This document shows positions 59,861 to 64,000 of a stretch of DNA of 64,000 nt, in pieces. The stretch is from Pseudomonas sp. 10S4 (GTDB taxonomy: Bacteria > Pseudomonadota > Gammaproteobacteria > Pseudomonadales > Pseudomonadaceae): the NCBI RefSeq assembly GCF_034344865.1, contig NZ_CP133774.1:1240001-1304000 (forward strand). Direction: 5' to 3'. Every line of letters begins with the position of its first letter. Positions within the stretch are counted from its first letter, which is position 1. The position numbers were made by a program, and so were the translations under genes. The notes under the pieces are model-generated. The model was given only the letters and a program-made list of their open reading frames with translations. It was not told the DNA's origin and searched no databases.

Positions 59861-62800
59861 GGGTTTTGCTCCACAGGGCGATGCTTTCGAGCAGCACCGA
59901 TTCCTGGTATGGCTTGCCGAGGTAGTCGTTGACGCCGATGGCCATGGCGCGGTCGCGGTGTTTCTGGCCGGTGCGCGAGGTGATCATGATGATCGGCAGG
60001 TGCTGCAATCGTTCGTCGGCACGGACCTGGGTCGCCACTTCGAAGCCGTCCATGCGTGGCATTTCGATGTCCAGCAACATCACGTCGGGCAGGTGATCTT
60101 CGAGCAGCAGCATGGCGTCGACCCCGTCCTTGGCGGTCAGCACGTTCATGCCGTGGCGTTCGAGCAAGCGGCTGGTGACTTTGCGCACGGTCACCGAGTC
60201 GTCGACCACCAACACCAGCAGCGGCTTGTGCGGCTCGGCTTCAACCTCTTGAGTCATCGACTGTTGCGGCACACGCGCCTGCATGGCGCGAATCGGCGCC
60301 AGCAAATCCAGAATCAGCACCACCCGGCCGTCACCGAGAATCGTCGCCCCGGACAAGCCCTGCACCGCCGCAAATTGCGGACCGAGGCTTTTGACCACAA
60401 TCTCGCGAGTACCGGCCATGGAATCGACTTGCACGGCGATGTACCGCTCGTTGCATTGCACCAGCAACACCGGCAACGGCAAGCTCTGGCCCAGCAGTTT
60501 CGGCCGAGTGCTGGTTTTCAGCAGTTCGCCGAGGTAGCACAGCTCATAGTGCTGGCCGGCGTATTTGTAGGTCGGCGGATCGAGCCGGTAATGCCCTTCG
60601 AGTTCGTTGGGCAGCACACGGACGATGCCGTCGATGGTGTTCAGCGGGATCGCGTATTGATCATCAATGCACTGCACCATCAGCGCCCGATTGACCGACA
60701 CGGTGAATGGCAGGCGAATGCGGAAATGCACGCCCTGCCCCGCCGTCGAGTCGATGCTCATCGTGCCACCGAGTTGCCGCACCTCTTCATGCACCACGTC
60801 CATGCCGACGCCTCGCCCGGAAATCTGGGTGATTTTTTCAGCGGTGGAGAACCCCGGTTGCAGGATGAATTGCAGCACGTCACGGTCGCTGATGTTGCTG
60901 TCCGGCGCGAGCATGCCGCGCTTGATCGCCTTGCGCCGCACCGCATCCAACGGCACTCCGGCACCATCGTCGCGGATGTCGAAAATGATGTCGCCACCCT
61001 CACGGGACAGGTCGAGGGTGATCCGCCCCTGGGCCGGTTTACCCGCCGCGATCCGCGCTTCGGTGGATTCCAGACCGTGATCCACGGCGTTGCGCAGCAT
61101 GTGTTCCAGCGGCGGCGCCATGCGTTCCAGCACGTTGCGATCCATCTCGCCTTCAGCGTTGCCGACGACGAATTCCACGTCCTTGCCCAGCTCGCTGGAC
61201 ACCTGGCGGACGATGCGTTTCAAACGCGGCAGCATCCGTTCGAACGGCACCATGCGCGTACGCATCAGGCCTTCCTGCAATTCGGTGTTGATGCGGCCCT
61301 GCTGTTGCAGCAGGTTTTCCGCGTCCTGATTGCGCCGGTCGAGGGTTTCCTTGAGGTCGAGCAAGTCGGAGGCGGATTCGAACAGTGCCCGAGACAGTTG
61401 CTGCAATTGCGAATGACGGTCCATTTCCAGCGGATCGAATTCTTCGTAGCCCAGGCGTTCAGCTTCTACCTGCTGACGGCTGAGAATCCGCCCCTGGGTT
61501 TCGGTGTCGAGGCGACGCAACTGGTCGCGCATCCGCTCGATGGTGGTTTCCATCTCGCTCAGGGCCACGCGGGCATCGTTGACCTGCTGCTCGATACGGC
61601 CACGGAAGATCGAGGTTTCCCCGGCCAGGTTGACCAAGTCGTCGAGCAATTCCGCCGAAACCTTGACCATGTCGGCGCCGGCATCAGGCGTTGGCGTCTC
61701 GACTTTGACCGTGGCCGGTGCCACCACTGGCGCCTCGGGCACGGCCGGGTGGCTGAAGTTCTTGATCGCATCGATCAGCCGATCCGCCGGCGGGCAAGGT
61801 TCCCCGGCGCGAGTGGCGTCGAGCATCTGCGCCAACCGGTCGTGACTGCTTTGCAACAGCGTGAACAGCGCCGTCGTCGGTTGCAGCACCCCGGCCGACA
61901 GGCCTTCGTAGAGAAACTCCAGTTCGTGGGCCAGGTCGCCAATCGGGGCGATTTCCACCATCCGCGCGCCGCCCTTGAGGGTGTGCAGGTCGCGCAGCAG
62001 GGTCTCGACTTCCTGTCGATTCGACGGCTCGGCCTGCCAGCGCACCAGCGCCGCGCCGGAGTTTTCGATGATGTCGAAACCTTCCTCGAGGAAGATTTCC
62101 AGTAGCTCCGGATCGTGGCCCGGCGAATCATGATCGTGCGTCGGTTCGACGGTTTCAGCCGTGCCGGCATTGCCGTGGCGGAACGCGCGAATCGCTTCGA
62201 TCAGCTCGTTCGGGTCGTCTAAAGGCTTTTGCTTTTGCAATTGCTCAAGCAACACCGCCAGTCGGTCATGGCTGGTTTGCAGCAACTGGGCCAGTGCTTC
62301 GCTGTGGCTGTAGCGGCGATCCACCAGGCCTTCATAAAGGTGTTCCAGTTCGTGGGCCAGGTTACCGACCGGCACGACTTCGGCCATCCGCGCGCCGCCC
62401 TTGAGGGTGTGCAAATCCCGCTGCAACGACGATAGCGGCGCGGCGTTGTCCGGGTCGCTCAACCAGCGCTGCAACGCCTGGCCGGCGCTTTCGAGGATAT
62501 CCATCGCTTCTTCGAGGAAGATCGAAACGATCTCGTCATTCTGCTCAATCCGAGTCGAGGACTGCGCCAGCTCAGCGGTGGCACTGCCCAGTTCGCGAAT
62601 GCTCAACGTCCGGCTGCCGTCGCTGCGGATCAGCCCCGTGGCCGACGGGTCGAGGCTTGTATCGAGCAAATCGCGCAAGGCCCGGACGCGCTCCGGTTGC
62701 GAACTGACTTCCTGGCCGGCGGCCAGTTCGTCGAGCATATTGATCAGCGCTTCATGGGCACTTTGCGCTTCATGGAAAAACCCGTCGCTGACCGCCAGGC

Positions 62801-64000
62801 TGCTTTCTTCCACCGCGCCATACAGGTCGAGCAGCGCTTCGCAGAGTTCGTCCACCGGGTGCAGATCGGCGAGGTGCGCGCCTTCGCCCAGGGTGGTCAG
62901 TTCGTCCAGCAGCGCGCTGAGTTCCTGGCGCTCGCCGGGGTGTTGCTGCCAACGGCGCAACAGGCTTTCGGCATCCAGCAGGATGTCCATGCCCTGGGCC
63001 AGGAAGTTGTTGATCAGTTGCGGATCGCGCTTGATCCGCAAGCCTCTGTTTGGTGCTGTAAGAATGGAATGCAGGTGTTCTTCCAATAACGTGTGAGTGC
63101 GCTCGATCAACGAACGAGCGCCGGGAATCTCGCCCAGCGGATCAGTCTTGAGTTGGCGCAATCCGAGGCGGAACAGCCCTTCGGCTTCCAGTAGCAACTC
63201 GACTTCATCCAGGTCCAGGGCGATCAAGTGCGCCTTGTACTCGCGGGCCAGTTGGTCCAGCGGCGCCGCCAGTTCGACAATCGGCAACACACCAGCCATC
63301 GAGGCGCTGCCCTTGAGCGTATGCAAGGCCCGCTGCAACTCGTCGCTGGCTTGCAGTGGCACATGTTCGGCGGCCTGATCGAGAAAACGATTGAGGCTGG
63401 CGAGATGGGTTTCGGCCTCTTTGCGGAAGATCTCCAGCAGCAACGGATCGAGGGCGGCGACGTCTTGGGTGTCCTCATCCGACAGCGACCCATCGCCCTT
63501 GGCCAAGGCGTGCGCCCGAGCGGCCAAGCGGTCCACGTCGTCGCGTTGACGCTGGGCATTGGCGGCAAATTCGGTGACCAGTTCCGGCAGCAGGTTCAGC
63601 GCGTCAGTCAGCAACTGTTGCACTGCTGGTCCCGGCTCGACGCTGTGTTCCAGCACCCGGTTCAGCAGGTTTTCCATCGCCCAGGCCAGCTCGCCCAGCA
63701 CCAATGCGCGGACCATCCGGCCACTGCCCTTCAAGGTGTGGAAGGCCCGGCGTAGCTCACTTAATGCGCCTGTGTGATCAGCGTTGGCCGACCAGCGCGG
63801 CAGGTATTCGTGCAGGGCTTCCAGCACCTCTTCAGTTTCTTCGAGGAAGACTTCCCGCAGCTCATCGTCCACCGGCTCTTCGTCCATTGGCGGCGGCAAC
63901 AGGCTGCCCGGCGTATTCAGGGCCGGTGGATTGACGGCAGAAATCGGGCTAGCCAGCACATCGGCCAACGACTGCACCGTCTCGGGGTCGTCCAGTTCCT
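59853..64000 (-). CDS. chpA: hybrid histidine kinase ChpA (PilL), C-terminal 1380 residues
   Basis: The frame is open to the right edge, so the N-terminus is missing. Counting from the codon at 63977: Hpt domains with phospho-histidines His80, His219, His523 and His665 (HTLKGS/G), plus a degenerate Hpt near 340-390 without the motif; CheA dimer/ATPase with N-box HMLRNAVDHGLE (959-970), DDGAG and GRGVGMD; a CheW domain (about 1090-1235); and a REC domain with Asp1303. It is the central kinase of the Pil-Chp type IV pilus pathway. Confidence 0.93.
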   Translation of the reverse strand, partial: ELDDPETVQSLADVLASPISAVNPPALNTPGSLLPPPMDEEPVDDELREVFLEETEEVLEALHEYLPRWSANADHTGALSELRRAFHTLKGSGRMVRALVLGELAWAMENLLNRVLEHSVEPGPAVQQLLTDALNLLPELVTEFAANAQRQRDDVDRLAARAHALAKGDGSLSDEDTQDVAALDPLLLEIFRKEAETHLASLNRFLDQAAEHVPLQASDELQRALHTLKGSASMAGVLPIVELAAPLDQLAREYKAHLIALDLDEVELLLEAEGLFRLGLRQLKTDPLGEIPGARSLIERTHTLLEEHLHSILTAPNRGLRIKRDPQLINNFLAQGMDILLDAESLLRRWQQHPGERQELSALLDELTTLGEGAHLADLHPVDELCEALLDLYGAVEESSLAVSDGFFHEAQSAHEALINMLDELAAGQEVSSQPERVRALRDLLDTSLDPSATGLIRSDGSRTLSIRELGSATAELAQSSTRIEQNDEIVSIFLEEAMDILESAGQALQRWLSDPDNAAPLSSLQRDLHTLKGGARMAEVVPVGNLAHELEHLYEGLVDRRYSHSEALAQLLQTSHDRLAVLLEQLQKQKPLDDPNELIEAIRAFRHGNAGTAETVEPTHDHDSPGHDPELLEIFLEEGFDIIENSGAALVRWQAEPSNRQEVETLLRDLHTLKGGARMVEIAPIGDLAHELEFLYEGLSAGVLQPTTALFTLLQSSHDRLAQMLDATRAGEPCPPADRLIDAIKNFSHPAVPEAPVVAPATVKVETPTPDAGADMVKVSAELLDDLVNLAGETSIFRGRIEQQVNDARVALSEMETTIERMRDQLRRLDTETQGRILSRQQVEAERLGYEEFDPLEMDRHSQLQQLSRALFESASDLLDLKETLDRRNQDAENLLQQQGRINTELQEGLMRTRMVPFERMLPRLKRIVRQVSSELGKDVEFVVGNAEGEMDRNVLERMAPPLEHMLRNAVDHGLESTEARIAAGKPAQGRITLDLSREGGDIIFDIRDDGAGVPLDAVRRKAIKRGMLAPDSNISDRDVLQFILQPGFSTAEKITQISGRGVGMDVVHEEVRQLGGTMSIDSTAGQGVHFRIRLPFTVSVNRALMVQCIDDQYAIPLNTIDGIVRVLPNELEGHYRLDPPTYKYAGQHYELCYLGELLKTSTRPKLLGQSLPLPVLLVQCNERYIAVQVDSMAGTREIVVKSLGPQFAAVQGLSGATILGDGRVVLILDLLAPIRAMQARVPQQSMTQEVEAEPHKPLLVLVVDDSVTVRKVTSRLLERHGMNVLTAKDGVDAMLLLEDHLPDVMLLDIEMPRMDGFEVATQVRADERLQHLPIIMITSRTGQKHRDRAMAIGVNDYLGKPYQESVLLESIALWSKTHA

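Overview
The window looks like the chromosome of a fluorescent Pseudomonas (P. fluorescens group). It is GC-rich, and its proteins read as typical Pseudomonas versions: BetA, DbpA, the tkt-epd-pgk-fba block, SahR-MetK, an SAH riboswitch before ahcY, a complete mdc malonate decarboxylase operon, and ChpA/ChpC. Intergenic gaps are packed with Pseudomonas-type REP/BIME palindromes of at least four sequence classes. I saw no rRNA, tRNA, CRISPR array, insertion sequence, prophage or integron. This is mostly core chromosome with small accessory pieces.

Layout. 1-11 kb: 3' end of betA, a TldD/PmbA-type protease pair, an MdtD-like MFS exporter, the DbpA RNA helicase, a YhiN-type flavoprotein and a YccS/FUSC membrane protein. 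11-17.6 kb: an orphan solute-binding protein, ElaA acetyltransferase, a YgjP-type metallopeptidase with a small HTH protein, a REC-PAS-GGDEF-EAL protein, a PL7 alginate lyase and a small gene behind a structured leader. 17.7-26.6 kb: central carbon genes fba, pgk, epd and tkt (minus strand), two small lipoproteins, then divergent sahR-metK. 26.8-35.6 kb: ligB, a DUF1090 protein, a cytochrome c', mltA, several transporters, an antiporter gene remnant and a thioesterase. 35.7-38.3 kb: SAH riboswitch, ahcY, metF. 38.5-48.4 kb: a second orphan solute-binding protein, rhlE, yceI with cytochrome b561, a flavin amine oxidase with a histone-H1-like tail, bioA, rsmE and trhA. 48.7-57 kb: mdcR convergent with mdcABCDEGH-madLM. 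57.4-59.4 kb: an HTH-MNT/HEPN pair and a DUF6124-like gene. 59.4-64 kb: chpC and the C-terminal part of chpA, which runs off the window.

How genes work together. metK, ahcY, metF and sahR form the activated-methyl cycle. SAH appears to be read twice, by SahR (a perfect 14-bp-arm palindrome lies before sahR-metK) and by the riboswitch on ahcY. The mdc genes encode the malonate decarboxylase subunits, the enzymes that make and attach its prosthetic group, and the MadLM importer, in one tightly overlapping operon.

Two points deserve attention. First, eight single-base indels interrupt seven otherwise well-preserved genes (tkt, ahcY, rhlE, the amine oxidase, rsmE, mdcB, and twice in the DUF6124-like gene). 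Some of these are essential or near-essential, and several breaks fall in short C or G runs, which suggests sequencing or assembly errors rather than true pseudogenes. Second, two unrelated small genes 41 kb apart share an elaborate leader that folds the same way with compensatory base changes. This is the best candidate here for an undescribed cis-acting RNA element.
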